64,000 nucleotides of DNA from an uncultured Sphingomonas sp. GTDB taxonomy: Bacteria; Pseudomonadota; Alphaproteobacteria; Sphingomonadales; Sphingomonadaceae. Made by a program: the position numbers and the translations under genes. Location: positions 1 through 64,000 of the forward strand of contig CAJYIX010000013.1 of assembly GCA_913775315.1 (NCBI GenBank). The letters are read 5' to 3'. The first letter of the stretch is position 1, and every line of letters starts with the position of its first letter. This document shows positions 52,163-60,403 of this stretch, in pieces. Below the pieces are notes generated by a model. The model had not been told where the DNA came from, did not search any database, and was given only the letters and a program-made list of their open reading frames with translations.

Positions 52163-53352
52163 GCCGCGAGACAGGCGGGGCCGGCGGGACCGCTCGCTTT
52201 GTAAGTCAGGACGAACTCCTGATGGCCGAGCGCCTCCGAACAGGTCTGCGCGCCGGCGGCCACCGCCTCGATCAGCGCGACGATCTCCTGCGCGACGCCG
52301 TCGATCGTCGCCTCGCCGACCAGGATGCGGCCGGCATCGACGTCCATGTCGCCCTGCATGCGGGCATAGGTCTCGGGATTGGCGCAGATCTTGATGACCG
52401 GCGCGATCGCCGATCCCACGACCGACCCCCTGCCGGTCGTGAACAGCGTGACGTGCGCGCCGCACGCCATCAGTTCGCCGATCTCGGCATTGTCGACGAT
52501 GTTGGGGAAGCCGAACTTCGGGTCGCCCGGCGGCACCACGTCGAGGAGGTAGAGACCCGGTCCCCGCGGCATCTCGGCCGGCAGGATGACGCCGTCGATC
52601 GGCCGGCTCCCCGACTTGGCATAGGCCCCTGCCGATTTCTCCTCCTGGCTCGACAACCCGCCCTCGGCATTGCCGGGCGCGAAGCTGCCGTAACCCATCG
52701 CGCGATAGTATCGTTCGGCATGCTCGACCGAGGCGATCAGCGCATCGGCGACGGCGGGGGTGGCAGCGCGCTCGGCCATATGCCCCTCGCACCCGACCAT
52801 CTCGCCCGTCTCCTCGAAGATGCAGGTCGCGCCGGCATCGACCAGCGCATCGAAGACGCGGCCGACCGCGGGGTTCGCGGTGATGCCGCTCGTCCCGTCG
52901 GACCCGCCGCAGATCGTGCCGACAACCAGGTCGGACAGCGCCATCGGCACGCGCAGCACCTGCCCATCCGCCGCGTCGCGCACCCGGTGGACCGCCTCGA
53001 CTCCCGCGGCGATCGACGGGCGCGTGCCCCCCGCCTGCTGGATCACCACCGTCTCGACCGGGCGCCCGGCGGCGACGGCGTTGGCGGCCAGCGCCTCCCG
53101 GTTGAAGCTCTCGCACCCCAGCGACACCAGCACGACACCGCCGACATTGGAATGCGTCGTCAGCGCCTTCATCATCGAAAGCGAATAGTCGTTGGGATAG
53201 CAGCCGGGAAAGCCGATCAGTTGGACGCGCGGATCGCCCGCCGCCTCGACGATCCGGCGGGCGACGTGATGCGCGCACTCGACCAGATAGACGACGACGA
53301 TGGCGTCGCGGATCCCCTTGCGGCCATCGGCGCGGAGATATCCCTGGATCAT
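52159..53352 (-). CDS. UxaA/GarD-type sugar-acid dehydratase, large (C-terminal) subunit
   Basis: 397 aa. Family features: GYLRADGRKGIRDAIVVVYLVECAHHVA, IGFPGCYPNDYSLSMMKALTTHSNVGGVVLVSLGCE (in parts, with Fe/metal Cys), IQQAGGTRPSIAAG, VGTICGGSDGTSGITANPAVG and GMIL-free AEMPRGPGLYLLDVVP. Members dehydrate D-altronate, D-galactarate or related aldonates to 2-keto-3-deoxy acids. Split from its SAF subunit, which overlaps by 4 bases. Here it likely acts on L-fuconate or L-galactonate (inference). Confidence 0.9.
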   Translation of the reverse strand: MIQGYLRADGRKGIRDAIVVVYLVECAHHVARRIVEAAGDPRVQLIGFPGCYPNDYSLSMMKALTTHSNVGGVVLVSLGCESFNREALAANAVAAGRPVETVVIQQAGGTRPSIAAGVEAVHRVRDAADGQVLRVPMALSDLVVGTICGGSDGTSGITANPAVGRVFDALVDAGATCIFEETGEMVGCEGHMAERAATPAVADALIASVEHAERYYRAMGYGSFAPGNAEGGLSSQEEKSAGAYAKSGSRPIDGVILPAEMPRGPGLYLLDVVPPGDPKFGFPNIVDNAEIGELMACGAHVTLFTTGRGSVVGSAIAPVIKICANPETYARMQGDMDVDAGRILVGEATIDGVAQEIVALIEAVAAGAQTCSEALGHQEFVLTYKASGPAGPACLAA

Positions 53353-53648
53353 GCGCTCTCTCCCACCGCGTCGCGCAGGTGCGCGGCGATATAGTCGCTC
53401 TTCATATTGTGCATGTGAACCCAGCCACCCGCCGGCACGAGCGCGGTCATGGAGCCGATCGGCATCCCGTATTTGACGACCTTGTCGCCGGGCGCCAGCG
53501 CCGCCAGCGCAATCTTGTGGCCGAGCGCCACCCGCTCGGCGATGACGAGCGTGCGGCCGGCAAGCTCGATCGTCTCCCCCGGCTCGACCGTCCGGCAACA
53601 GACCGCGACGTTGTCCGCGGGCGACAGGACGATGGCGGCGACGGTCAT
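53349..53648 (-). CDS. UxaA-type dehydratase small (SAF-domain) subunit
   Basis: 99 aa. An SAF domain: VLSPADNVAVCCRTVEPGETIELAGRTLVIAERVALGHKIALAAL (in parts), YGMPIGSMTALVPAGGWVHMHNM with the conserved H-x-H-N. Together with the next gene it makes a UxaA-like heteromer. 4-base overlaps on both sides. Confidence 0.92.
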   Translation of the reverse strand: MTVAAIVLSPADNVAVCCRTVEPGETIELAGRTLVIAERVALGHKIALAALAPGDKVVKYGMPIGSMTALVPAGGWVHMHNMKSDYIAAHLRDAVGESA

Positions 53649-54679
53649 GCCGTGTCTCCGGGTAGCGGCGCCTCGTCGCGGACGAGGCCGCTGGCGCGCA
53701 GGTCGGACCATAAGCCGGCCGGGATCGGATGCGCCGCCAACGCCGCCGTCGCCTCGACCCGCGCGGCGCTGCCCATGCCGGGAATGACGCTCGCCACCGC
53801 CGGGTGCGCGAGGACGAAGGCGAGCGCGGCGGCGGGGAGCGGAATGCCGTGCGCGTCGGCGATCGCCTCGATCCGGGCGGTGCGTTCGACGATTTCGGCG
53901 GGCGGCGCGGCATAGTCGTAGTGAAGCGGCCGGCCCGATCGCACGCCGGTCGCGAGGATCCCGCTGTTATAGGGGCCGCCGATCACCACCGCGGTGCCCG
54001 CGGCGACGCAGGCGGGGAAGAACGCGTCGAGCGCCTGCTGGTCGAGCAGCGAATAGCGGCCGGCGAGCAGGATCGCGTCGAGTTCGGCGGCCCGCATCGC
54101 ATCGAGGCACACCTCGACCTCGTTGACGCCCAGGCCGAAGCCGCGGATCGCCCCCTCGTCGCGCAGCCGCTCCAGCGCGCGAAAGCCGCCGCCATCGGTC
54201 AGCTGCGCCCAGTAATGCGCGGCCGCATCGCCGTGCGTCAGGCCGCCGATGTCGTGGACGAAGAGGATATCGACCTTCGCCAGGCCCAGGCGGTGCAGGC
54301 TCGCCTCGTGGCTGCGCAGGATGCCGTCATGCGTATAGTCGTACACCGCGCGGAACGGCATGGCCGAGCGGAAGCCGTCGCGCTCGCGGTCGTCGGTCAC
54401 GCCGTCGTCGGGGACCATCAGCCGCCCGACCTTGGTCGAGACGATAACGTCGCCCGCCCCGCGCAGCGCATCGCCCAGGCGCCGCTCGCTAAGGCCCCGG
54501 CCGTAATGCGGGGCGGTGTCGAAATAGCGGATCCCCGCCGCCAGCGCCGCCGCCACCGCGCCGTGCGCCGCCTCGTCATCGACGGGCTTGTAGAGATTGC
54601 CGAGCGAGGCCGCGCCGAAGCCCAACGTCGTGAGGGCAAGGCCCGTCCGCCCCATCGTCCGCGTATCGATCGTCGTCAC
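53645..54679 (-). CDS. aldo/keto reductase (L-fucose/pyridoxal-4-dehydrogenase-like)
   Basis: 344 aa AKR barrel. LGFGAASLGNLYKPVDDEAAHGAVAAALAAGIRYFDTAPHYG holds catalytic Asp/Tyr (in parts), RRLGDALRGAGDVIVSTKVGRL gives the Lys, and LHRLGLAKVDILFVHDIGG carries the His. It is closest in pattern to L-fucose dehydrogenases of the pyridoxal-4-dehydrogenase group, which oxidise L-fucose or L-galactose to the lactone. GTG start overlapping the lactonase stop. Confidence 0.9.
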   Translation of the reverse strand: MTTIDTRTMGRTGLALTTLGFGAASLGNLYKPVDDEAAHGAVAAALAAGIRYFDTAPHYGRGLSERRLGDALRGAGDVIVSTKVGRLMVPDDGVTDDRERDGFRSAMPFRAVYDYTHDGILRSHEASLHRLGLAKVDILFVHDIGGLTHGDAAAHYWAQLTDGGGFRALERLRDEGAIRGFGLGVNEVEVCLDAMRAAELDAILLAGRYSLLDQQALDAFFPACVAAGTAVVIGGPYNSGILATGVRSGRPLHYDYAAPPAEIVERTARIEAIADAHGIPLPAAALAFVLAHPAVASVIPGMGSAARVEATAALAAHPIPAGLWSDLRASGLVRDEAPLPGDTA

Positions 54680-55560
54680 AGCTTCAACCCCAGTCGATAG
54701 AAACGGTTGGCGGTGCCGCCCCAGATCGCGCGCTGCGCCGCCGCCGGCAGCGGATCGAGCAGCGCACGATAGGCGGTAAGCGTCGCGTCCATCGACGCGA
54801 ACAGTCGGTCGGTGGGAAAGTTGGTGGCGATCATCACGCGGTCGGGGCCGAACCCCTCGATCACTTCCGCAACGATCTCCGCAAAGGCGGCGGGGTCGAA
54901 GGGACTGGCGACAAAGCCCGCGCCCGACAGCTTGACCGCGACATGCGGCATCGCGGCGAGCGCACGCATCCCCGCCCGCCATGTGTCCAGCCCCTCGGCC
55001 AGGCGCGGCAGCCCGAGGTGATTGATCGCAACCGGCGTGCCCGGATGCCGCTCCGCCAGCACGGCGAGCCCGGCGAGCTGCGGGGGGTGGCCGTGAAAGT
55101 CGAAGCTCAGGCCATGATCGCCGAGCCGTGCGTAGCCCCGCTGCCACGCCGCATCGCGGGTCAGGTCGCCCGGATAGGCCGAGCCGCCGGGATCGGCCGG
55201 GTGCCAGTTGATGAGGTGGCGGATGCCGCGCACCAGCGACCGCGCCGCCTGCCACGCGAGGCGGGCGTCGACCGCGGGATCGTGCAGTTCGACCCGCGCG
55301 ACGATCGCGGCCGGCAGCCCGTGGCGTGTCGCCTCGCCCTCCAGCCACCGCGTTTCCGCCTCGCCGTCCTCGGGGTGTGCGCCCGCGTCCACATGCACGG
55401 CGGCGACGGGACGCCAGGCTGCCACCTCCGCACGGTAGTCGGGCACGCCATAATCGGTCGCGATCGCCGCCGTCTCCGCCGCCTCGAGCCAGGGGTAGCG
55501 CAGCCGCCCCCGGTCCCACAGGTGCAGATGCGCATCGACGAAGGCGTGCGGTGCGCTCAC
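54676..55560 (-). CDS. amidohydrolase (L-fuconolactonase-like)
   Basis: 294 aa TIM-barrel. Metal motif FVDAHLHLWDRGRLRYPWLE (HxH-like), VARVELHDPAVDARL, IRHLINWHPADPG, FDFHGHPPQLAG, INHLGLPRLAEG, and NFPTDRLF at the end. It matches COG3618 lactonases, which open L-fucono-1,5-lactone. GTG start overlapping the diketo-hydrolase stop. Confidence 0.88.
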   Translation of the reverse strand: MSAPHAFVDAHLHLWDRGRLRYPWLEAAETAAIATDYGVPDYRAEVAAWRPVAAVHVDAGAHPEDGEAETRWLEGEATRHGLPAAIVARVELHDPAVDARLAWQAARSLVRGIRHLINWHPADPGGSAYPGDLTRDAAWQRGYARLGDHGLSFDFHGHPPQLAGLAVLAERHPGTPVAINHLGLPRLAEGLDTWRAGMRALAAMPHVAVKLSGAGFVASPFDPAAFAEIVAEVIEGFGPDRVMIATNFPTDRLFASMDATLTAYRALLDPLPAAAQRAIWGGTANRFYRLGLKL

Positions 55561-56408
55561 CGATCCGCCGTGACGAAGCGCTGGCGCTGGCGACCGAGCT
55601 TCTCGATGCCGAGCTCGACAACGTCGCCGGCCGTCAGATAGCGCGGCTCTGGCCTCTGGCCCAGGCCGACGCCGGGCGGCGTCCCCGTGGTGATGACGTC
55701 GCCGGGCAGCAGCGTCATGAACCGCGAGCAATAGGCGACGATTTCGGCGACGCCGAAGATCATCGTGCGGCTGTTGCCCGTCTGCATCCGCTCGCCGTTC
55801 ACGTCGAGCCACATGTCGAGCGCCTGCGGATCGCCCACCTCGTCGGGTGTGACCAGCCAGGGGCCGATGGGGCCGAACGTCGGAAACCCCTTGCCCTTGT
55901 CCCACGTCATGCCCCGTTCGAGCTGCCAGTGCCGCTCCGACACGTCATGGACGACGCAATAGCCCGCGACATGGCCCAGCGCGTCGCCCTCGCTCACGTT
56001 CGAAGCGGTCGTGCCGATGACGACGCCCAGTTCGACTTCCCAGTCGGTCTTGGTCGAGCCCGCCGGGATGACGACATCGTCGTCCGGTCCCTGGATGCAG
56101 CTGACCCATTTGTTGAAGACGACGGGCTCGTCGGGAACGGGTAGATTCGATTCGGCGGCGTGATCGGCGAAATTGGTGCCGATCGCGACGAATTGCCGCG
56201 TGCCGGCGACGCACGGGCCGTAGCGGACCGCGCCCTCGATCGGCGGCAGCCCGGCGGGGTCGATCGCCGCCAGCCGCGCCAGCCCCTCGCGCGACAATGC
56301 CGCGGGGCCGAGATCGTCGAGATGGCCCGACAGATCGCGGAGGGTCCCGTCGGCATCCACCAGCGCGGGCCGCTCCTGACCGGGTGCGCCGATACGGCAA
56401 AGTTTCAT
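55557..56408 (-). CDS. fumarylacetoacetate-hydrolase family (2,4-diketo-3-deoxy-L-fuconate hydrolase-like)
   Basis: 283 aa. Metal site GTNFADHAAESN, DWEVELGVVIG, and FGPIGPWLVTPDEVGDP; catalytic His in IGTNFADHA and Glu in WEVELG. FAH hydrolases of this sugar-operon group cut 2,4-diketo-3-deoxy-L-fuconate to pyruvate and L-lactate. If the sugar has a 6-OH (L-galactose), the second product would be glycerate, which would explain the two downstream genes (inference). Starts ATG 56408 after the mutarotase (4-base overlap). Confidence 0.9.
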   Translation of the reverse strand: MKLCRIGAPGQERPALVDADGTLRDLSGHLDDLGPAALSREGLARLAAIDPAGLPPIEGAVRYGPCVAGTRQFVAIGTNFADHAAESNLPVPDEPVVFNKWVSCIQGPDDDVVIPAGSTKTDWEVELGVVIGTTASNVSEGDALGHVAGYCVVHDVSERHWQLERGMTWDKGKGFPTFGPIGPWLVTPDEVGDPQALDMWLDVNGERMQTGNSRTMIFGVAEIVAYCSRFMTLLPGDVITTGTPPGVGLGQRPEPRYLTAGDVVELGIEKLGRQRQRFVTADR

Positions 56409-56770
56409 TTCGCGGTTCCCTCAGGTGATGCGCCGACCTGTTCGGCCAGCGCGAAGATGCGGGTCATCGGCGCCCATTTCTCGTCCCCAGCGCTTGAAAG
56501 GCGGCGCTGGAAGCGGCCCATCGCCGCCTGCCAGTGCGCGTCGACCGCGGCGAGTTCGGGGGCGATCGGGCGGGGGTAATCGTCCTCGACCTCCGCAATC
56601 ATGAAAAGGCGATCGGCGGTGCGCCAGATCTGCATGTCGGCGACGCCGGAAGCGCGGATGCCCGCGATCACCTGCGACCAGACAGCGCCGGGGGCATGCG
56701 CCGCCTCATACGCGGCGATGAGGTCGGCGTCGGCGACGAGGTCGAGCGCGAAGCAGCGGCGTTGCGTCAT
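56405..56770 (-). CDS. L-rhamnose/L-fucose mutarotase family protein
   Basis: 121 aa, ~15 residues longer than RhaM. FALDLVADADLIAAYEAAHAPGAVWSQVIAGIRASGVADMQIWRT (in parts), then FMIAEVEDDYPRP and MGRFQRRLSSAGDEKWAPMTRIFALAEQ. It interconverts alpha/beta pyranose anomers so that the dehydrogenase gets the right form. Overlaps the SDR upstream and the hydrolase downstream by 4 bases. Confidence 0.9.
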   Translation of the reverse strand: MTQRRCFALDLVADADLIAAYEAAHAPGAVWSQVIAGIRASGVADMQIWRTADRLFMIAEVEDDYPRPIAPELAAVDAHWQAAMGRFQRRLSSAGDEKWAPMTRIFALAEQVGASPEGTAK

Positions 56771-57513
56771 GCCATCGTCCACCCGCCGTCGATCGCGTGC
56801 AGCCCGCCGGTCGTGTACGCGCTCTCGTCCGACGCAAGGTAGAGCGCGAGCGCGGCGACTTCCTCGGGCCGGCCGATCCGTCCCATCGGCTGGCGCGCGA
56901 TGAAGGCGGCGCGCGCCGCGTCCGCATCGCCCGTCGCCGCCAGCCGCGCGTCGAGCGACGGCGACTGGACGGTGCCCGGACAGATCGCGTTGCAGCGGAT
57001 GCCCTGCGCCACATAATCGACCGCGATCGAGCGGGTGAGCCCCGCCACCGCCGCCTTCGACGCGCAATAGGCATAGCGGTTGGCGACGCCGATCATCGCC
57101 CCCGCGACCGAGGCCATGTTGACGATCGACCCGCCGCCGCGCGCGATCATCGCGGGCAGGAATGCCGCGATCATCCGCGTAGTCAAACGGACGTTGAGGT
57201 CGAACGACAGGTCGAACCCCCGCTCGCCGGTTTCGAGCAACGCCCCCGCATCGACATAACCGGCGCAGTTGAACAGGATGTCGACCGGGCCGATGTCCGC
57301 GGCGAGCGCCGCGATCGCCGTACCGTCGAGCAGGTCGACGACGCGCGTCTCGCAGCCCGAAAGCGTTGCCAGCGACGCCGCGTTGATGTCGACGGCGACG
57401 ACCGATGCCCCCTCGCGTACGAACTGTTCGGCGGTTGCACGGCCGATCCCCTGCCCGGCGGCGGTGACGAGCGCCCGCTTTCCCGCCAGTCGCCCTCGCC
57501 GCCTGTCCGCCAT
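56767..57513 (-). CDS. SDR (2-keto-3-deoxy-L-fuconate dehydrogenase-like)
   Basis: 248 aa. LVTAAGQGIGRATAEQFV (~res 13-30), LFNCAGYVDAGALLE, catalytic Ser in VNMASVAGAMIGVANR, YxxxK in YAYCASKAAVAGLTRS, and C-terminal TTGGLHAIDGGWTMA. Matches 2-keto-3-deoxy-L-fuconate 4-dehydrogenase in context. ATG 57513 has GGAAGGCGG before it. It is first in the ten-gene operon. Confidence 0.9.
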   Translation of the reverse strand: MADRRRGRLAGKRALVTAAGQGIGRATAEQFVREGASVVAVDINAASLATLSGCETRVVDLLDGTAIAALAADIGPVDILFNCAGYVDAGALLETGERGFDLSFDLNVRLTTRMIAAFLPAMIARGGGSIVNMASVAGAMIGVANRYAYCASKAAVAGLTRSIAVDYVAQGIRCNAICPGTVQSPSLDARLAATGDADAARAAFIARQPMGRIGRPEEVAALALYLASDESAYTTGGLHAIDGGWTMA

Positions 57514-57532
57514 CGCACCGCCTTCCACACCT

Positions 57533-57562
57533 CTCACATACGCATCATATTTCACATGTGAG
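57533..57562. promoter_or_regulatory. candidate operator(s) of the sugar operon
   Basis: CTCACAT (57533-57539) and ATGTGAG (57556-57562) form a perfect 7-bp inverted repeat. The right half is part of a 10-bp palindrome, TCACATGTGA (57552-57561). It lies 20-50 bases before the first gene, where a repressor (the operon's own IclR, by inference) could block the promoter. Confidence 0.6.
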
Positions 57563-57594
57563 ATGATCCGGCAAGATTCAATCCGTCACGCAAA

Positions 57595-57623
57595 GGCCGC
57601 GGGAACCCTCGGTCCCCGCGGCC
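57595..57623 (-). terminator. Rho-independent-like terminator after the DUF5666 gene
   Basis: GGCCGCGGGGACC / GGTTCCCGCGGCC, ~12 bp with one mismatch and a GAG loop (read on the minus strand), then TTTG. The T-run is short, so efficiency is uncertain. It lies between the DUF5666 stop (57642) and the sugar-operon operator. Confidence 0.65.
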
Positions 57624-57641
57624 CTCAGATGCCGGAATGGC

Positions 57642-58310
57642 TTAGCGGCGTGTTGCCCCGGGCGTCGGAGCAGGCGCCGGGGCGGGCGGCGGCGCAGGCC
57701 GCTCGCCGGGCGCGACCGGGGCGGCGCCCGGCGGCGGCGGCGGCGCTCCTTCGGGACCGGCGGCCGGCGCACCCGCAACGCCCGGCGGCGGGGGCGGAGG
57801 CGGCGGGGGCGCACCCGGACCGGCGGGGCCGGCGGGGGCGGGGCCGCAGCCGGGCGGCGGCGGGGGAGGACCGTCACGGCCGGGACCGCGATGCGGACCC
57901 ATGCCGCCCGGCCCGGGTTCGCGCGGGCCGACCGCGGCGACCTGTCCGCCTGCATCGACGATATAGCTCGCGCGCAGCTGCCCTTCGTCGAAATGGCCCT
58001 GCACCGTCACCGGCTGGCCCACGCCGACCGCGCCGCGACCCTCGCGCCCGGCGGCGACCATCGCCCGGCCGCTCGTGTCCTGGACGACGAAACGGTCGCC
58101 ATAGACCTCCGCCACGCGGCCCTTCACCGTCACCACGCCGCTCGTCGCCGACAGGCGCGCGATCGGGGTGGCGACGGTCGGCGCCATCTCGACGCTCGGC
58201 CGCGTCGCCTGTACCGCGCCGGCCCCGCCGGCCGCGCCGACGCCCAGCAGCACCGCCGCCCCGATGCCGAGCGCGGTCCGGCTGTTCTTCCATTTCGAGA
58301 AATCGACCAT
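57642..58310 (-). CDS. DUF5666-like OB-fold protein with a Pro-rich tail
   Basis: 222 aa. A membrane or signal helix (ALGIGAAVLLGVGAAGGAGAV, ~res 12-32), then an OB-fold-like DUF5666 domain (~55-125): SGVVTVKGRVAEVYGDRFVVQDTSGRAMV, PVTVQGHFDEGQLRASYIVD. The C-terminal ~95 residues are low-complexity Pro/Gly/Ala with runs of up to nine prolines, likely needing EF-P for translation. Periplasmic location is expected. Divergent from a two-component system with a shared 110-base spacer, so it may be its target. Confidence 0.8.
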   Translation of the reverse strand: MVDFSKWKNSRTALGIGAAVLLGVGAAGGAGAVQATRPSVEMAPTVATPIARLSATSGVVTVKGRVAEVYGDRFVVQDTSGRAMVAAGREGRGAVGVGQPVTVQGHFDEGQLRASYIVDAGGQVAAVGPREPGPGGMGPHRGPGRDGPPPPPPGCGPAPAGPAGPGAPPPPPPPPPGVAGAPAAGPEGAPPPPPGAAPVAPGERPAPPPAPAPAPTPGATRR

Positions 58311-58419
58311 CGATCTGCTCCTTTGCTTGTCGATGGCGAGTCTCTACCCCCCTCCCGCCCCCGCCCCGCTGAACCCGGCGGTTCAGTTTGGGTTTAAGCC
58401 GCGGAGGTAGCCGACACGC

Positions 58420-59088
58420 ATGCGCATCCTGTTGATCGAGGACGACCCCGACCTCGGCCCCGCCATCGCCCGGGCGCTGAGGGCCGAGCAGTGCGCCGTC
58501 GACCTGTTCGCGAACGGCATCGACGGCGGCCACGCCGGCGCGACCGAGGCCTATGACGCCGCGGTCCTCGACCTCGGCCTGCCCGCGGTCGACGGCGTCA
58601 CCGTGCTGCGCGAGTGGCGGGCGGCGGGCCGCGACCTGCCCGTCCTGATCCTGACCGCGCGAGAGGCGTGGTCGGACAAGGTGGCCGGGTTCAAGGCGGG
58701 CGCCGACGACTATCTGGTCAAGCCGTTTCGCATCGAGGAACTGCTGATGCGTCTGCGCGCGCTGGTCCGCCGCGCCGCCGGGCATGCCGCATCGCGGCTC
58801 GATTGCGGGCCGCTGGCGTTCGAGGTGCAGACGGGCCAGTTCGAGCTCGACGGCCTGCCGCTCCGGCTGACCGCGCTCGAATGGCGGGTGCTGTCGGCGC
58901 TGATGCTGCGCCGCGAAGCGGTGATCGAGAGGCTCGACCTTCTCGAGAAAGTCTATGAGGGCGATGCCGACACGGATTCGAACAGCCTGGAGGTGATCGT
59001 CGGCCGCCTGCGCAAGAAGATCGGCGCGCACCTGATCGAAACGGTGCGCGGACGCGGCTATCGCCTGACCGCGGGCGAGGCCAGGTGA
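58420..59088 (+). CDS. OmpR/PhoP-family response regulator
   Basis: 222 aa. Receiver: LLIEDDPDLGPAIARAL (acid pair), phospho-Asp in YDAAVLDLGLPAVDG (~res 51), Thr/Lys in ILTAREAWSDKVAGFKAGADDYLVKPF. The winged-helix DNA-binding part: LRLTALEWRVLSALMLRREAVIERLDLLEKVYE, SNSLEVIVGRLRKKIG, and TVRGRGYRL. QseB/PhoP type. Its stop overlaps the kinase start. Confidence 0.94.
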   Translation: MRILLIEDDPDLGPAIARALRAEQCAVDLFANGIDGGHAGATEAYDAAVLDLGLPAVDGVTVLREWRAAGRDLPVLILTAREAWSDKVAGFKAGADDYLVKPFRIEELLMRLRALVRRAAGHAASRLDCGPLAFEVQTGQFELDGLPLRLTALEWRVLSALMLRREAVIERLDLLEKVYEGDADTDSNSLEVIVGRLRKKIGAHLIETVRGRGYRLTAGEAR

Positions 59089-60401
59089 GGCTCGTACCGC
59101 GCTCGCTGTTCGGGCGGCTGTTCGCCTCGTCGCTGCTGGCGACGCTTGCGGCGCTGGTGCTCGCGGGCGTGGCGATCGGCGGGGTGATGCAGCGGTTCGT
59201 GACGGCGGGGATCGACGGCCGGCTGTCGGACCGGGTCGCTGCCCTGGAAAGCGCGGTGCGCGCCGACGGGACGCTCGACCGGACGCAGCTGGAGCAGGCG
59301 AGTGCCCGGATCGAGGACGATGCGCCGTGGCGGATCGACTTGCCTGGAGGTGCGTCGGTGGGCGCGGCCGACCTTACAACCGGTGGCGATCGTCCCCGCC
59401 CGCCGCTGCCGCCGCGCCCGTTCGACCGCGACCGCTTCGGCGAGCCGTTCGAGGGCTGGCGCGGCGGCGAGCGCGTGCACGGCCTGAGCGCCGTGGTGGA
59501 CACCGAGGCCGGCCCGGTGCGCGTGAGCGCCGCAGTGCCGCGCCGCGAGATCGACCGCCCGGTGCTCGCCGCGCTCGCACCGCTGGCCGCCTCGCTCGCG
59601 ATCCTCGGGCTTGCGCTCGGCGGCGCGGCGCTGGTGCAGCTTCGGCTCGGCCTGCGCCCGTTGCGCGACCTTCAGGCCGCGGTCGAGGCGATTCGACGCG
59701 GCGAGCGCGCACCGGTGCCAGAGCGGCTTCCCGACGAGCTTGCGCCGCTGGCCCAGGAGCTGGACGCGCTGGCGGGCGAGACCGCTTCGGCGCTTGCGGG
59801 CGCGCGGCAATCGGCGGCGAATCTTGCGCACGCGCTCAAGACGCCGGTCGCGACGCTGGCGCTGCATCTGCGGGACGATCCCGCCGCGACCGCGCAGCTT
59901 GCGCGGATCGACGCGGTGTTGCGCCATCATCTCGGCCGCGCGCGGGCGGCGGCGGCGGATCGGCGGGCAGCGACGCTGCTTGCCCCTGCGCTGACCGACC
60001 TCGCCGCCGCGATCGGCGAAATCCACCAGCGCCGCGTCGCGATTACGGTCGACGTGCCCGCGGACCTCGCCGCGGCGATCGGCGCGCAGGACCTCGACGA
60101 GCTCGCCGGCAACCTGATCGACAACGCTACCCGCCATGCTCGCGGCCAGGTGCGCGTCTCGGCGGCAGCGGAGGGCCGGATGATCCGGCTGACCGTCGCC
60201 GACGACGGGCCGGGCATCCCCGCCGCCGACCGCGACCGTGCCGCCGCACCGGGCAGCCGCCTCGACGAGCGGGGCGACGGCCACGGCTTCGGCATCGGGA
60301 TCGCGCGCGAGATCGCCGAGCTACACGGCGGCGCGCTCACTCTCGGCGACGCACCGGCGGGCGGGCTGCTCGCCGCCGTGACGCTCCGGCGCGGCGGTTA
60401 G
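59085..60401 (+). CDS. sensor histidine kinase (PhoQ/QseC-like)
   Basis: 438 aa with two membrane helices (FASSLLATLAALVLAGVAIGG, ~res 13-33; LAALAPLAASLAILGLALGGAALV, ~res 160-183) flanking a ~125-residue periplasmic sensor rich in Pro/Arg. A HAMP segment follows, then the H-box in ANLAHALKTPVATLALHL, N-box in LAGNLIDNATRHARG, and G-boxes DDGPGIP and GHGFGIGIAREIAELHGG. GTG start overlapping the regulator (GTGAGG). Signal unknown; the DUF5666 gene across the spacer is a likely target. Confidence 0.93.
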   Translation: MRLVPRSLFGRLFASSLLATLAALVLAGVAIGGVMQRFVTAGIDGRLSDRVAALESAVRADGTLDRTQLEQASARIEDDAPWRIDLPGGASVGAADLTTGGDRPRPPLPPRPFDRDRFGEPFEGWRGGERVHGLSAVVDTEAGPVRVSAAVPRREIDRPVLAALAPLAASLAILGLALGGAALVQLRLGLRPLRDLQAAVEAIRRGERAPVPERLPDELAPLAQELDALAGETASALAGARQSAANLAHALKTPVATLALHLRDDPAATAQLARIDAVLRHHLGRARAAAADRRAATLLAPALTDLAAAIGEIHQRRVAITVDVPADLAAAIGAQDLDELAGNLIDNATRHARGQVRVSAAAEGRMIRLTVADDGPGIPAADRDRAAAPGSRLDERGDGHGFGIGIAREIAELHGGALTLGDAPAGGLLAAVTLRRGG

Positions 60402-60403
60402 GG

